From Chitinophaga pinensis (GTDB taxonomy: Bacteria; Bacteroidota; Bacteroidia; Chitinophagales; Chitinophagaceae): a DNA stretch of 64,000 nucleotides. The stretch covers positions 51,006 through 115,005 of the forward strand of contig CAMCMP010000010.1 in NCBI GenBank assembly GCA_945876095.1, in the 5' to 3' direction. The notes under the pieces were generated by a model. It made no database searches, was not told the origin of the DNA, and saw nothing but the letters and a program-made list of their open reading frames with translations. Positions 1-8,999 of the stretch are shown piece after piece. The position numbers and the translations under genes were made by a program. How positions within the stretch are numbered: the first letter of the stretch is position 1; each line of letters starts with the position of its first letter.

Positions 1-2096
1 TCAATGGTATCATTTTCCTGTAATGCATTGTAGTCTTCTTTGTTTTCGAATGTAAGCGCCAGCATACCTTGTTTTTTCAAATTGGTTTCATGGATACGGG
101 CAAATGATTTTACCAATACCGCGCGAACACCAAGATGACGGGGTTCCATAGCGGCATGTTCTCTAGAAGATCCTTCTCCGTAATTTTCATCACCCACTAC
201 AATTGATCCGATACCAGCGGCCTTATAGGCTCTTTGAGTAGATGGAACAGTACCATATGCACCCGTTAGTTGATTTTTAACAAGATCGGTTTTTTCATTG
301 AAAAAATTGATGGCGCCAATTAGCATATTATTACTGATATTATCCAAATGCCCTCTAAACTTAAGCCAAGGACCTGCCATACTGATATGATCTGTGGTAC
401 ACTTCCCTTTTGCCTTAATTAATAACTTTAGTCCCTTCAAATCTTTTCCTTCCCAAGCAGCAAAAGGATCTAGTAGTTGAAGCCTCTTGCTTTCAGTAGA
501 AACTAAAACTTGTATTTGACTACCATCCTTTGCAGGAGCTTGATAACCTGGATCTTCTGCATCAAAGCCTTTCAGTGGCAATTCAAATCCTGATGGAGGG
601 TCTAATTTTACCTGCTCGCCTTTATCATTGGTAAGGGTATCTGTTAGCGGGTTAAAAGATAAGTCACCAGCAATCGCCATCGCGGTTACTATTTCAGGGC
701 TTCCTACAAAAGCAAAAGTATTTGGATTACCATCTGCACGTTTAGCAAAATTTCTATTGAAAGAATGTACAATGGTATTTTTTTCAGCCTTTTCTGCACC
801 AACTCTAGCCCACATACCAATGCAAGGACCGCAAGCATTTGCAAATACTGTAGCACCTACCTTATCAAACACACCTAAAAATCCGTCTCTTTCAATGGTA
901 TATCTAACCAACTCACTACCGGGGGTAATCGAAAATTGAGAGGTTAGTTTTAATCCCTTGTCGATTACTTGTTGAGCTAAACTTACTGCCCTACTTATAT
1001 CCTCATAAGATGAATTGGTACAACTACCGATTAATCCCACTTCAATTTTAGTAGGCCATCCATTTGCTTCAGCGGCTGCTTTCATTTTTGAAATTGGGGT
1101 AGCAAGGTCTGGAGTAAATGGCCCGTTTAAATGAGGTTCTAGCGTGTTAAGATCTATTTCGATTACTTGATCAAAGTATTTTTCTGGATGAGCGTATACT
1201 TCTGAATCTCCTGTTAAGTGTTCAGCAATAGCGTCAGCAGCGGTTGCAATTTCTTCACGACCAGTAGCTTTTAAATAACGGCTCATGCTTGGATCGTATC
1301 CAAAAGTAGAAGTGGTAGCACCTATTTCGGCACCCATGTTACAAATAGTCCCTTTTCCCGTACAACTCATGCTGGTTGCACCCTCACCAAAATATTCCAC
1401 CACAGCTCCAGTACCTCCTTTAACAGTAAGAATTCCTGCAACTTTTAGGATAACATCTTTTGGAGCAGTCCAACCATTGAGTTTGCCCGTTAATTTAATA
1501 CCTATTAATTTAGGCATTTTTAGTTCCCATGGTAGTCCAGCCATTACATCACAAGCATCTGCACCTCCTACACCAATAGCAATCATTCCTAAGCCTCCAG
1601 CGTTAACAGTATGACTATCTGTTCCAATCATCATTCCACCAGGGAAGGCATAATTTTCCAATACTACTTGGTGGATAATTCCAGCACCAGGTTTCCAAAA
1701 TCCAATACCATATTTATTACTAACGGAAGCTAAAAAGTCGTACACTTCACTACTTTCTGTAACTGCTCTGTCAAGGTCCGTTTTACTATTCACTTTTGCT
1801 TCAATCAAATGATCGCAATGCACTGTACTAGGCACCGCAACCTGACTTCTACCACTTTGCATAAATTGTAGCAAAGCCATTTGAGCGGTAGCATCTTGCA
1901 TAGCAACACGGTCTGGAGCAAAATCGACATAGCTGTTACCTCTTTCAAAAGAAGTTGTGGCATCACCTTGCCAAAGATGGGCGTACAATATTTTTTCTGT
2001 AAGGGTCAAAGGTTTTCCTACAGCTTTACGAGCTGCGTTAATCCGGCTCCCAAAATGGGCGTACACCTTTTTGATCATTTCAATGTCGAATGCCAT
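1..2096 (-). CDS. acn: Aconitate hydratase, mitochondrial type (3' end outside window)
   Basis: Aconitase interconverts citrate and isocitrate in the TCA cycle in the cytoplasm, using a [4Fe-4S] cluster. The frame is open to the left edge, so about 698 codons of a protein usually near 755 residues are present. Cluster cysteines are visible in SCTNSS near residue 355 and in ACGPCIGMW near residue 420; the swivel-domain motif [15 protein letters not shown] is near residue 632. The N-terminus [19 protein letters not shown] and domain order fit the mitochondrial-type aconitases common in Bacteroidota rather than enterobacterial AcnA or AcnB; that assignment is from family knowledge. The ATG at 2094-2096 is the first good start, about 105 nt downstream of a likely promoter. 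Many short open frames on the other strand here are shadows. Confidence 0.95.
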   Translation of the reverse strand, partial: MAFDIEMIKKVYAHFGSRINAARKAVGKPLTLTEKILYAHLWQGDATTSFERGNSYVDFAPDRVAMQDATAQMALLQFMQSGRSQVAVPSTVHCDHLIEAKVNSKTDLDRAVTESSEVYDFLASVSNKYGIGFWKPGAGIIHQVVLENYAFPGGMMIGTDSHTVNAGGLGMIAIGVGGADACDVMAGLPWELKMPKLIGIKLTGKLNGWTAPKDVILKVAGILTVKGGTGAVVEYFGEGATSMSCTGKGTICNMGAEIGATTSTFGYDPSMSRYLKATGREEIATAADAIAEHLTGDSEVYAHPEKYFDQVIEIDLNTLEPHLNGPFTPDLATPISKMKAAAEANGWPTKIEVGLIGSCTNSSYEDISRAVSLAQQVIDKGLKLTSQFSITPGSELVRYTIERDGFLGVFDKVGATVFANACGPCIGMWARVGAEKAEKNTIVHSFNRNFAKRADGNPNTFAFVGSPEIVTAMAIAGDLSFNPLTDTLTNDKGEQVKLDPPSGFELPLKGFDAEDPGYQAPAKDGSQIQVLVSTESKRLQLLDPFAAWEGKDLKGLKLLIKAKGKCTTDHISMAGPWLKFRGHLDNISNNMLIGAINFFNEKTDLVKNQLTGAYGTVPSTQRAYKAAGIGSIVVGDENYGEGSSREHAAMEPRHLGVRAVLVKSFARIHETNLKKQGMLALTFENKEDYNALQENDTI

Positions 2097-2200
2097 AGTG
2101 TGAATTTGAGTATTAGGTAATTGATAAAAGTGTTTTTTAAAATATTTTTATGGGTATTAAACGTTCGGATAAATGACTTAAAAATTGATTCTTTTTAATT

Positions 2201-2208
2201 CAAATATA
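2201..2208 (-). promoter_or_regulatory. acn: Candidate -7 box (TATATTTG) for aconitase
   Basis: Reads TATATTTG on the minus strand, matching the Bacteroidota -7 consensus TAnnTTTG. A TTTG lies 16 nt further upstream, a little closer than the usual spacing of about 19 nt. The predicted leader would be roughly 100 nt. Confidence 0.4.
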
Positions 2209-2301
2209 CTTTTTTGCAAACTTACAAAAAATCAAGTCAGCATTTAAAAAAATTACGTTTTAAAATGTATAAAAAACATTATTTACTTGTAATTTAGCTA
2301 A

Positions 2302-2523
2302 ATGAAAAATATCCGACACTTTATTGAATGGCATATTTTTGGTGTCTGCACTGCCATAGGGGAGCGATTAGGCATAGCGACTTCTATTATCAGAAAGAAT
2401 TTTATTTACGTTTCTTTTATCACCATGGGTTCTCCAGTGATCATCTATCTCTTTATAGCTTTTTGGATGAATATCAAAAGGTATATTTTTAATGCTAGGC
2501 GCAATCCTGTGAAGCATTTATAA
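2302..2523 (+). CDS. Small PspC-domain-like membrane protein
   Basis: A 73-residue protein resembling the PspC domain: the pattern GVCTAIGERLGI, then S-x-x-R-x-x-F, then a hydrophobic stretch GSPVIIYLFIAFW (about residues 44-60) forming a membrane segment with a basic tail. PspC proteins act in envelope stress in enterobacteria; short Bacteroidota versions are usually annotated as PspC-family regulators without proven function. It stands alone, between aconitase (divergent) and a long non-coding stretch. A one-mismatch promoter box TAATTTAG ends only four bases before the ATG, so the message may be nearly leaderless. The family call is by motif recognition; the role is not established. Confidence 0.7.
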   Translation: MKNIRHFIEWHIFGVCTAIGERLGIATSIIRKNFIYVSFITMGSPVIIYLFIAFWMNIKRYIFNARRNPVKHL

Positions 2524-3195
2524 TAGGTTGTCATTTTCCAATTAATTTTTTATTCAGCTTTGTTTTTTTGAGTAAATGATAAATTAATTTATTGTAGACT
2601 GTAAATTCTTTTAATTTTTTTTATTCGAGATTTTAAAAATAAAGGATTGATTTTTAGTTGGTCCTCGAAAATCCGTAAGCACTTATTCGGTAACGCTTTT
2701 GGTTATTTTAAATCGATAAAAAACTGCCAGATAATCTGTCAATTAATTTCTTCTTACTTAATAGTAAAATAAATTTTAGCTATTAAGGACTTAAATTTCT
2801 TTTGAAATAGAGTGCTTTTACTTTTTTTTCTTGATAAAAAAAAGTAACAAAAAAAATCGATCCTGCGAATAAAAAGGCTGAAATTTTAAATGCCAGCCTA
2901 AAATCAAGGAACTCGCGGGTAGAGTATTTTTCCTTAAAGAGTGTGCCCGCTCAGACAGCCTTGATTTTTTAACGGCTGACATTTAAAATTTCTAGCACTT
3001 TTTATTCGAGGGCGTCAAATAGGGAATCTACTTTCTATTATTAAGAAATTAAAGCATAGCGTTACTTTAATAGAATTGATTTTTTAACGACGCTATAAAT
3101 ATACTCTTCCATGAATTTTTTAGGATTGCTATTTAGTAGACCTACTATTTATTTTAGCACAAGTTTCTATACCTTGCAAATAAATGGATTAGATT
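2524..3195. other. 672-bp gene-free stretch holding repeat copy 1
   Basis: No credible gene is seen. A short open frame at 3111-3302 overlaps the next gene in another frame and looks spurious. Most of the stretch (about 2727-3095) is one copy of the structured repeat listed separately; 2524-2720 is AT-rich with nothing recognisable. Confidence 0.7.
2727..3095 (+). repeat. Structured interspersed repeat, copy 1 (with 141-bp palindrome)
   Basis: Aligns along about 370 bp with the copy at 59395-59770. Parts in order: a T/A hairpin at 2818-2847 (12-bp stem, loop CTTGAT); an imperfect 141-bp palindrome at 2867-3007, whose arms start GAATAAAAAGGCTG and end CACTTTTTATTC, with inner arms TCAAGG...GCGGG; then a tail with GAGGGCGTCAAA and a further TTGATTTTTTAACG at 3077-3090 that begins a second unit. 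It carries no open frame. The arms keep pairing while differing from the other copies, which is direct evidence of selected or mechanistically maintained structure. Confidence 0.85.
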
Positions 3196-4152
3196 ATGGT
3201 GAAAGAAAAAATTTTAGTAGTGGGTGCTTCTGGGCAAATAGGAGTAGAACTTACACTTGCTTTGAGAAAGATATATGGAAATGCAAATGTATTAGCAAGT
3301 GACCTAAGGGAAGAAAATGAATTGCTGAAAGGTACAGGTCCTTATGTTAGTTTGGATGTGATGAATAAGGAAATGCTTCATGTACAAGTGATTCGTCAAA
3401 ATATTACACAGATTTATTTGCTTGCTGCAATCCTATCGGCAACAGGCGAAAAAAATCCTAATCTTGCCTGGAGTATCAATATGCAGAGTCTGCTCAATGT
3501 ATTGGATATTGCTAAGGAAGAAAAAATCAATAAGGTATACTGGCCAAGTTCAATAGCAGTTTTTGGCCCTACGTCGCCTAAATTGAATTGTCCGCAGAAA
3601 ACGGTGATTGAACCTACTACCGTATATGGTATTAGCAAGTACGCAGGTGAATTTTGGTGCAATTATTATTATCAGCGCTATGGTGTGGATGTTAGAAGTA
3701 TTCGTTATCCGGGGTTAATAAGTTATAAGAGTGCACCAGGAGGAGGTACTACTGATTATGCAATAGAAATATTTCATGAAGCCTTGGCAGAAAAAAAGTA
3801 TGAATGTTTTTTAAAGCAAGACACTTATTTACCAATGATGTATATGCCGGATGCCATTAAAGCTACCATCGAATTAATGGAGGCTCCGAAAGAAAAAATT
3901 AAAATTAGAACTTCCTATAATATTTCTGGAATGAGTTTTTCTCCTGAAGAAATTGCAACCGAAATTAAAAAATATATTCCAGATTTCGTCGTGACTTATC
4001 AACCTGATTACCGACAAGATATTGCAGATAGTTGGCCTCAAAGCATTGACGACTCAGTGGCAAGAAATGATTGGGGATGGAATGAAGATTACAATTTGGA
4101 GAAAATGACAAAAGATATGTTGGAGAATATAACTCCAGTAAAAATTTCGTAG
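3196..4152 (+). CDS. tdh: L-threonine 3-dehydrogenase, short-chain (epimerase-like) type
   Basis: Oxidises L-threonine to 2-amino-3-ketobutyrate with NAD+, the first step of threonine catabolism to glycine. The protein (318 aa) is of the extended SDR fold: nucleotide motif GASGQIG at residues 10-16, catalytic S118/S119 (WPSS), Y144 and K148 in YGISK, and the TTDYA motif at 185-189 that is characteristic of the UDP-galactose-epimerase-like threonine dehydrogenases. Length fits the family. No 2-amino-3-ketobutyrate ligase gene is adjacent. It converges with plsX, with only about 10 bp between them. Another epimerase function is possible but TTDYA makes threonine dehydrogenase the best call. Confidence 0.88.
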   Translation: MVKEKILVVGASGQIGVELTLALRKIYGNANVLASDLREENELLKGTGPYVSLDVMNKEMLHVQVIRQNITQIYLLAAILSATGEKNPNLAWSINMQSLLNVLDIAKEEKINKVYWPSSIAVFGPTSPKLNCPQKTVIEPTTVYGISKYAGEFWCNYYYQRYGVDVRSIRYPGLISYKSAPGGGTTDYAIEIFHEALAEKKYECFLKQDTYLPMMYMPDAIKATIELMEAPKEKIKIRTSYNISGMSFSPEEIATEIKKYIPDFVVTYQPDYRQDIADSWPQSIDDSVARNDWGWNEDYNLEKMTKDMLENITPVKIS

Positions 4153-4162
4153 AATTAATAAT

Positions 4163-5110
4163 TTATCCCTGCGAACTAAAAATATCTTTCATTTTCTGCA
4201 TCAAATCTTTAGCAATCATTCTTTCTGCGGTAAGAATCATATTTTTGAAAGCTAGTGCATGCGAGATTCCATGTCCTATTACAACCGGCTTTGCAACTCC
4301 CAGCACTGGTACACCGCCATACACTTCAAAATTAAAACGATCAAAATGTTCATCTTTTATTCCTCTACGTTGGATGAGGTCATAAATACTCTCTGCTAAT
4401 TTGAGTACCACATTACCCGTAAATCCTTCACAAACCATTACATCTACCTTATCAATTAAAACATCCCGCCCTTCAATATTTCCTATAAAATTGATATGTT
4501 TATTTTCTTTCAATAATGGATAAGCTGCCTGGGTAAGTAAATTACCCTTTCCTTCTTCTTCACCTAGATTAATGAGGCCTACTTTAGGATTAGCGTATCC
4601 AAGAATATGTTCTGAATATAAAGATCCTAGTGTGGCAAATTGAGCTAAATTTTCGGGTTTGCAATCTGAGTTGATACCTGCGTCTACCAATAACCCAAGC
4701 GTTCCGTTTTCTCTAGGGATATACGCGCCAATGGTTGGCCTTGTTACACCTTCAATTGCTTTAATGCTAAACAAAGACCCCACCATCATTGCACCAGTAT
4801 TACCAGCACTAATGAAAGCATCCGTTTTACCTGAGGCCAATAGTTCAAAACCAATAGCAATAGAGGATTGGGGTTTTTCACGTAGTGCCTTAGTGGGATG
4901 CTCCTGCATTCCAATTACTTCTGAAGCATGCAATAGAGTAATGGTATCTGAAGGGATATTATGCTCCATTAGCAACGCTTCCACAATGGCTTTGTCGCCA
5001 ATCAGGGTAAGAGTTGTATTTTTGTCTCCTTCAGCTAAAAAAAGTGAAATACCTTTTACTGCTTCCAGTGGTGCATAGTCGCCACCCATCATATCAAGGG
5101 CAATATTCAT
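4163..5110 (-). CDS. plsX: Phosphate acyltransferase PlsX
   Basis: Makes acyl-phosphate from acyl-ACP for the PlsX/PlsY route of phosphatidic acid synthesis; peripheral membrane enzyme. The 315-residue protein begins with the family signature DMMGGDYAPLEAVKG, has FISAGNTGAMM near residue 100 and VVIGHGISHALAFKNMI near the C-terminus. It is the last gene of DUF177-rpmF-plsX, the classic bacterial order, but the usual next gene fabH is missing; a convergent threonine dehydrogenase follows instead. A hairpin with a T-run sits between rpmF and plsX, so part of the transcription may stop before it. Confidence 0.96.
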   Translation of the reverse strand: MNIALDMMGGDYAPLEAVKGISLFLAEGDKNTTLTLIGDKAIVEALLMEHNIPSDTITLLHASEVIGMQEHPTKALREKPQSSIAIGFELLASGKTDAFISAGNTGAMMVGSLFSIKAIEGVTRPTIGAYIPRENGTLGLLVDAGINSDCKPENLAQFATLGSLYSEHILGYANPKVGLINLGEEEGKGNLLTQAAYPLLKENKHINFIGNIEGRDVLIDKVDVMVCEGFTGNVVLKLAESIYDLIQRRGIKDEHFDRFNFEVYGGVPVLGVAKPVVIGHGISHALAFKNMILTAERMIAKDLMQKMKDIFSSQG

Positions 5111-5124
5111 GGTACATTCATTAA

Positions 5125-5174
5125 ATAAAAAATTCTAAGTCATAAATTCTTCAACGAATTTAGAACTTAGAATT
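5125..5174 (-). terminator. Hairpin with T-run between rpmF and plsX
   Basis: Inverted arms AATTCTAAGT (5131-5140) and ACTTAGAATT (5165-5174) are extended by inner arms AAATTC/GAATTT. Read leftward, the hairpin is followed at once by TTTTTT, the layout of an intrinsic terminator or attenuator lying just upstream of the plsX start. Confidence 0.65.
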
Positions 5175-5190
5175 CAGCATTTGAAAAATA

Positions 5191-5385
5191 TTATGCTTTT
5201 AGAGGTGCTTTTTCAGCTACCACTTGTCCTTTGTAGTATAATTTACCTTCACTAACATGTGCACGGTGACGTACATGAGTTTCTCCGGTAGTTTTATCCA
5301 CGGTTAACGTAGTTTCGCTTGCTTTATAATGCGTCCTTCTTTTTGCGCTGCGTTGTTGCGAATGGCGTCGTTTGGGATTTGGCAT
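5191..5385 (-). CDS. rpmF: 50S ribosomal protein bL32
   Basis: A 64-residue basic protein starting MPNPKRRHSQQRSAKRR, the typical start of L32, a small protein of the large ribosomal subunit. The cysteines of zinc-binding L32 forms are absent, so this is a zinc-independent version. It sits between the DUF177 gene and plsX in the conserved order and is expected to be cotranscribed from the promoter upstream of the DUF177 gene. Confidence 0.97.
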   Translation of the reverse strand: MPNPKRRHSQQRSAKRRTHYKASETTLTVDKTTGETHVRHRAHVSEGKLYYKGQVVAEKAPLKA

Positions 5386-5485
5386 ATAGGTAAATTTTAG
5401 TTGATATTTATTGTTTAATTGTTTTTATTAATATTTTTAAAATCGATCATTTAGTTGGCGAACTGTGAAATCAATGCTTATTCAT

Positions 5486-6031
5486 TTACTCACCCACTTT
5501 AAACTTATCCAAACCCTTCCAAATAGTCTGGGCATTTCTAGCTTCTTCGCTAATTTTCATTTCTTCCAGTTTGTTCAAAACATCTTTGTTGCATTGCGGA
5601 CCTCCCATCTCTTCTTCATTACACATCTTCTGCAATGGAACGCTTAAACTTACGAATTCAAAAATCCAATCATTGAGTTTTAAATGGCTTTCCGTTTTGG
5701 AAATATAAAACACATCAGGATCTTCTTCATTTTGATTCATTTCCTCTGGGTTGTCTACCATCTTTACCACCATCTTAAACTCATCCCATAGGTCCATGGT
5801 AAGTTGATTACCACAACGATCACATTCCACATTAGACTTTCCTCCTATTTCAAATTTCAGTAGTAAAAATCCACTTTTTTTATCAAGTTGGAGCTTTACA
5901 ATCGCTTGGGAAATATTGAAATCCCTTGATTCAAAATCCGCAAAAAATGAATCATCCACTTCATAGGTAAACTCATGAATTCCGGGTTTTAAACCTACAA
6001 AAGCTATTTCAAATTCCCTTCTCTTTCCCAT
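5486..6031 (-). CDS. DUF177 (YceD-type) protein
   Basis: First gene of the DUF177-rpmF-plsX operon. DUF177 proteins are linked to 23S rRNA accumulation in other bacteria and nearly always precede rpmF. The protein has a CDRCGNQ motif (one CxxC pair) near residue 79 and an acidic middle part, as in the family. The start chosen is the ATG at 6029-6031 (MGKRREFEIAFVGLKPG): the longer open frame begins with a TTG at 6055 that lies inside the -7 promoter box, so it cannot be translated from that promoter. A GGAG sits three bases before the chosen ATG. Length is 181 residues. Confidence 0.9.
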   Translation of the reverse strand: MGKRREFEIAFVGLKPGIHEFTYEVDDSFFADFESRDFNISQAIVKLQLDKKSGFLLLKFEIGGKSNVECDRCGNQLTMDLWDEFKMVVKMVDNPEEMNQNEEDPDVFYISKTESHLKLNDWIFEFVSLSVPLQKMCNEEEMGGPQCNKDVLNKLEEMKISEEARNAQTIWKGLDKFKVGE

Positions 6032-6052
6032 TAACTCCGGTTTAAAGGACGG

Positions 6053-6060
6053 CAAAGGTA
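6053..6060 (-). promoter_or_regulatory. -7 box TACCTTTG for the DUF177-rpmF-plsX operon
   Basis: Minus strand reads TACCTTTGCCGTCC, an exact TAnnTTTG box followed by CCGTCC, about 22 nt upstream of the ATG. The same 14-base string occurs upstream of rplU, and with one change upstream of rpmB. Confidence 0.65.
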
Positions 6061-6149
6061 GTAATTTTTAGGATTACAGTGCACAAAAATTTATATATTC
6101 TTTGTCTACAATAGCATGACAAGCTGCTTTTTTGTTATTTTTAGGGTTC

Positions 6150-7229
6150 ATGAAGCAGAAGATTAACTGGATAACACTAGGCATTTATTTGTTAATTGCC
6201 CTATCTATCCACTTGTTTTCTATGAATGAGCAGTGGGTAGAACTTTATTATTCTAGGGGTATTTACCCAGTAATTTCCTCTTTTTTACGTGCTTTACTAG
6301 GCTGGTTACCTTTTAGCTTCGGAGATATTTTGTACGGAGCAGTAGTTATCTGGCTATTGATAAAGGGGGTAAAACTCCTGCGGACTGCTTTTAATAAACA
6401 ATTTTATAGGGGTGAATTTAAATCCTTCCTTCAGCGTCTGATAATTTGGGTACTTTCAATTTATATATGTTTTAATGTTCTCTGGGGAATTAATTATAAC
6501 CGCAAGGGAATTTCAGGACAATTAGGTTTGTCAACTGGAGAATATTCAGTTACTGATTTAAAAAACCTCAATGCTGCATTACTTCAAAAAGTAAATGAAA
6601 GCAATACCCAATTATTGCAATCTGTACCTATTGGAATGAAGTCCTACCAGATTATTGATCGGTCAAAACAGGCCTATCAGGCGGCAGAGAAAAAGTATCC
6701 ATTTTTAAATTACCATCCTCCTTCCATCAAATCTTCCTTATGGGGTTGGCTAGGAAATTATGTAGGATTCCTAGGCTACTATAATCCATTTACAGGGGAA
6801 GGGCAGGTGAATACTACTGTACCAAGTTTTGTTCAGCCATTTACTAATTGTCACGAAATCGCCCATCAGTTGGGGTATGCAAAGGAGAGTGAGGCTAATT
6901 TTGTTGGTTATTTGGCAGCTACAAATTCTAAAGATCCTGACTTTCAATATTCTGCTTATCTAGAACTTTTTATATACGCTAACAGTAATTTATTTTATAC
7001 CGATTCATTGGCTGCAAAAGAGTTTGGCAAAAAGTTGCTTCCTGCTGTAAAATCGGATTTGAAAAATTTAAGGCAATTTTATAAGCGTCATCGAAATCCA
7101 ATTGAGCCTGTTGTGAGATGGATCTACGGTGCTTATTTGCAAAATAATCAGCAACCCTCTGGAATTTTGAGCTATGAAGAAGTAACTAGTTTTATGATTG
7201 CTTATCAAAAAAAATATGGAAAAATATAA
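6150..7229 (+). CDS. DUF3810 membrane protein with zincin motif
   Basis: A membrane protein of the DUF3810 family, found in Bacteroidota and Firmicutes and of unknown function. Three hydrophobic segments occupy the first 110 residues; the rest is soluble and contains HEIAHQLGYAKESEAN near residue 235, an HExxH motif followed by a Glu in the ExxAN pattern, which is the metal-binding arrangement of gluzincin-like peptidases. Proteolysis is therefore plausible but unproven. An ATG six codons upstream (6132) is possible; the start at 6150 (MKQKINWITLG) gives a more usual membrane-protein N-terminus. It diverges from the DUF177 operon. Confidence 0.85.
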   Translation: MKQKINWITLGIYLLIALSIHLFSMNEQWVELYYSRGIYPVISSFLRALLGWLPFSFGDILYGAVVIWLLIKGVKLLRTAFNKQFYRGEFKSFLQRLIIWVLSIYICFNVLWGINYNRKGISGQLGLSTGEYSVTDLKNLNAALLQKVNESNTQLLQSVPIGMKSYQIIDRSKQAYQAAEKKYPFLNYHPPSIKSSLWGWLGNYVGFLGYYNPFTGEGQVNTTVPSFVQPFTNCHEIAHQLGYAKESEANFVGYLAATNSKDPDFQYSAYLELFIYANSNLFYTDSLAAKEFGKKLLPAVKSDLKNLRQFYKRHRNPIEPVVRWIYGAYLQNNQQPSGILSYEEVTSFMIAYQKKYGKI

Positions 7230-7307
7230 ATAGTGTAGCAATATAGTTTTTTATAGCGCTTACTATTTTACCTATTCCAATCATTCATTAAAAAACACTT
7301 TCTAGGT

Positions 7308-7766
7308 ATGAAATTATTTATTTCAATTGGAATTACTTTATTGGTAGGTAGCCTTGGTGGATTTTTCACTTCATCTGCGGTGAAGGGCTGGTATGCTTTG
7401 GCCAATAAACCATCTTTCAATCCACCCAATTGGATTTTTGCTCCAGTATGGACTTTGTTATATTTATTGATGGGAATTGCCCTTTACCTAGTTTGGAAAA
7501 GTGATGCAACTCAAGGGTTGAAGCAAATGGCTATTTCATTTTTCGCCATCCAATTGGTATTGAATTTTTTCTGGTCCATTATTTTCTTTTATGCCCATCA
7601 GCCAGGCTGGGCTTTTATAGAAATTATTATTTTGTGGAGTATGATTTTACAAACGATACAATGGTTTCGTAAAATTTCACCAACGGCAGCATGGTTGCTA
7701 GTGCCCTATATTTGCTGGGTAAGTTTTGCATCAGTGCTCAATTATTCAATTTGGAAACTGAATTGA
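7308..7766 (+). CDS. tspO: TspO/MBR family protein
   Basis: A 152-residue protein with five hydrophobic segments and the TspO signature KPSFNPPNWIFAPVWTLLY at about residues 29-47. TspO proteins bind tetrapyrroles and related ligands in membranes; in bacteria they are tied to oxygen, light or stress responses. Aromatic residues of the ligand pocket (W, F, Y of the last two helices, e.g. NFFWSIIFF and WVSFASVLNYSIW) are present. It follows the DUF3810 gene after about 80 bp and could share its transcript, but nothing shows a functional link. Confidence 0.93.
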   Translation: MKLFISIGITLLVGSLGGFFTSSAVKGWYALANKPSFNPPNWIFAPVWTLLYLLMGIALYLVWKSDATQGLKQMAISFFAIQLVLNFFWSIIFFYAHQPGWAFIEIIILWSMILQTIQWFRKISPTAAWLLVPYICWVSFASVLNYSIWKLN

Positions 7767-7863
7767 TTGGAAAGAGGTAAATCAAATATCGACCTAGTTT
7801 CCTATTTATATTCTATTCAATTTGCAAAAAAAAAGCTATTCGAATACCACTAAAAAATAATCA

Positions 7864-8943
7864 ATGATAAAACAATTGAAGAATAAAATATTTTGGGGAT
7901 GCTACATTTTATTATTAAGTATTTTATTTTTTAATGGACTATCAGCAAGTGCTCAATTAATTTCGGGTGATAAAGTAAGTCGTGATTTTAAAAATTTGTT
8001 GAATAGGCCGTTGGTAGCGCCCCAGCCTTCCATTCAATTATTTCCAACTGATTCGGTATTGATAGAAAGGGGTTTCTTTTATTCAGAGGCCAGCGAAAAA
8101 GTAGCCTTAGTGATTTACAAACCTGTTTTGAGTGGAATGAAAAGACTACCCGTAGTTATATGCCTGCATGGTACTGGAGGTAGTAAGGACAATGATGAAA
8201 TGAAGGATTTGCTAAATCGTTTTTCGAAGTTAGGTTTTATTGCAGTTGCTATTGATGGCAGACATCATGGAGAAAGACGATTGACAGTTTTGCCTGGGAA
8301 CAAAAATTACGAAAATGCCATTATAAATGCTTGGCAAAATAAGGATAGTTCCAAACAGCAGCATCCATTTTATTATGATACAGTTTACGATTTATGGAGG
8401 TTGGTTGATTATTTATGTGAACGCTCCGATATAGATAGCTCAAGGATAGGTATGATAGGCATTTCAAAAGGAGGGATAGAAACTTGGATGGCTGCATCTG
8501 TTGATAAAAGAATAAAAGTGGCAGTACCGGCGATATCAGTTCAGAGCTTTAAATGGTCGCTTGAAAATGATCGTTGGCAGGGGCGTGCAAATACTATCCG
8601 AAGCGTACATGAACAAGTTGCGAAGGATAGGGGCGACAAGGAAGTTAATAAGGAGAATGTAGGATTGCTATGGAAAAAAATATTACCAGGAATTACCAGT
8701 GAATTTGATTGTCCTTCTATGATAAAGCTTTTTGCACCAAGACCGTTATTAATATTGAATGCAGAAATGGATCCAAATTGTCCATTGCCCGGAGCAAAAA
8801 TTGCTTTTGAAGAAGTTACTAAGAGCTATCAACAAAAAATTGCGTTAGATAAATTAAAGATAGACGTAGAGCCGAATGAACCCCATCGATTTGGCTCAAG
8901 ACATAAGGAAATGGCCATTGCTTGGATTAAAAAGTGGCTTTAA
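7864..8943 (+). CDS. Secreted alpha/beta hydrolase (dienelactone hydrolase/peptidase S9-like)
   Basis: A 359-residue serine hydrolase with an N-terminal signal peptide ending near residue 32 (LFFNGLSASAQ). The fold markers are in order: oxyanion-hole region CLHGTGGSKDND near residue 101, nucleophile elbow GISKGG near residue 200, an acid candidate in NAEMDPNC near residue 298, and a C-terminal His in NEPHRF near residue 344. Such proteins are esterases or peptidases; the substrate cannot be read from sequence. It would act outside the cytoplasm. It stands alone between tspO and the pentapeptide-repeat cassette. Confidence 0.8.
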   Translation: MIKQLKNKIFWGCYILLLSILFFNGLSASAQLISGDKVSRDFKNLLNRPLVAPQPSIQLFPTDSVLIERGFFYSEASEKVALVIYKPVLSGMKRLPVVICLHGTGGSKDNDEMKDLLNRFSKLGFIAVAIDGRHHGERRLTVLPGNKNYENAIINAWQNKDSSKQQHPFYYDTVYDLWRLVDYLCERSDIDSSRIGMIGISKGGIETWMAASVDKRIKVAVPAISVQSFKWSLENDRWQGRANTIRSVHEQVAKDRGDKEVNKENVGLLWKKILPGITSEFDCPSMIKLFAPRPLLILNAEMDPNCPLPGAKIAFEEVTKSYQQKIALDKLKIDVEPNEPHRFGSRHKEMAIAWIKKWL

Positions 8944-8999
8944 AAAAACTAATATTGGCAAGTGAAACAAGATACCCTACTAAATAACTGAATAGAAAA

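Noticed and set aside
628..2120. Several plus-strand open frames
   Set aside because: All lie opposite the aconitase gene, whose motifs are complete on the minus strand.
3111..3302. 63-codon open frame upstream of threonine dehydrogenase
   Set aside because: It overlaps the dehydrogenase start in another frame and has no recognisable pattern or start signal.
6032..6055. Longer DUF177 protein starting at a TTG
   Set aside because: The TTG lies in the -7 promoter box, so a message from that promoter could not include it.
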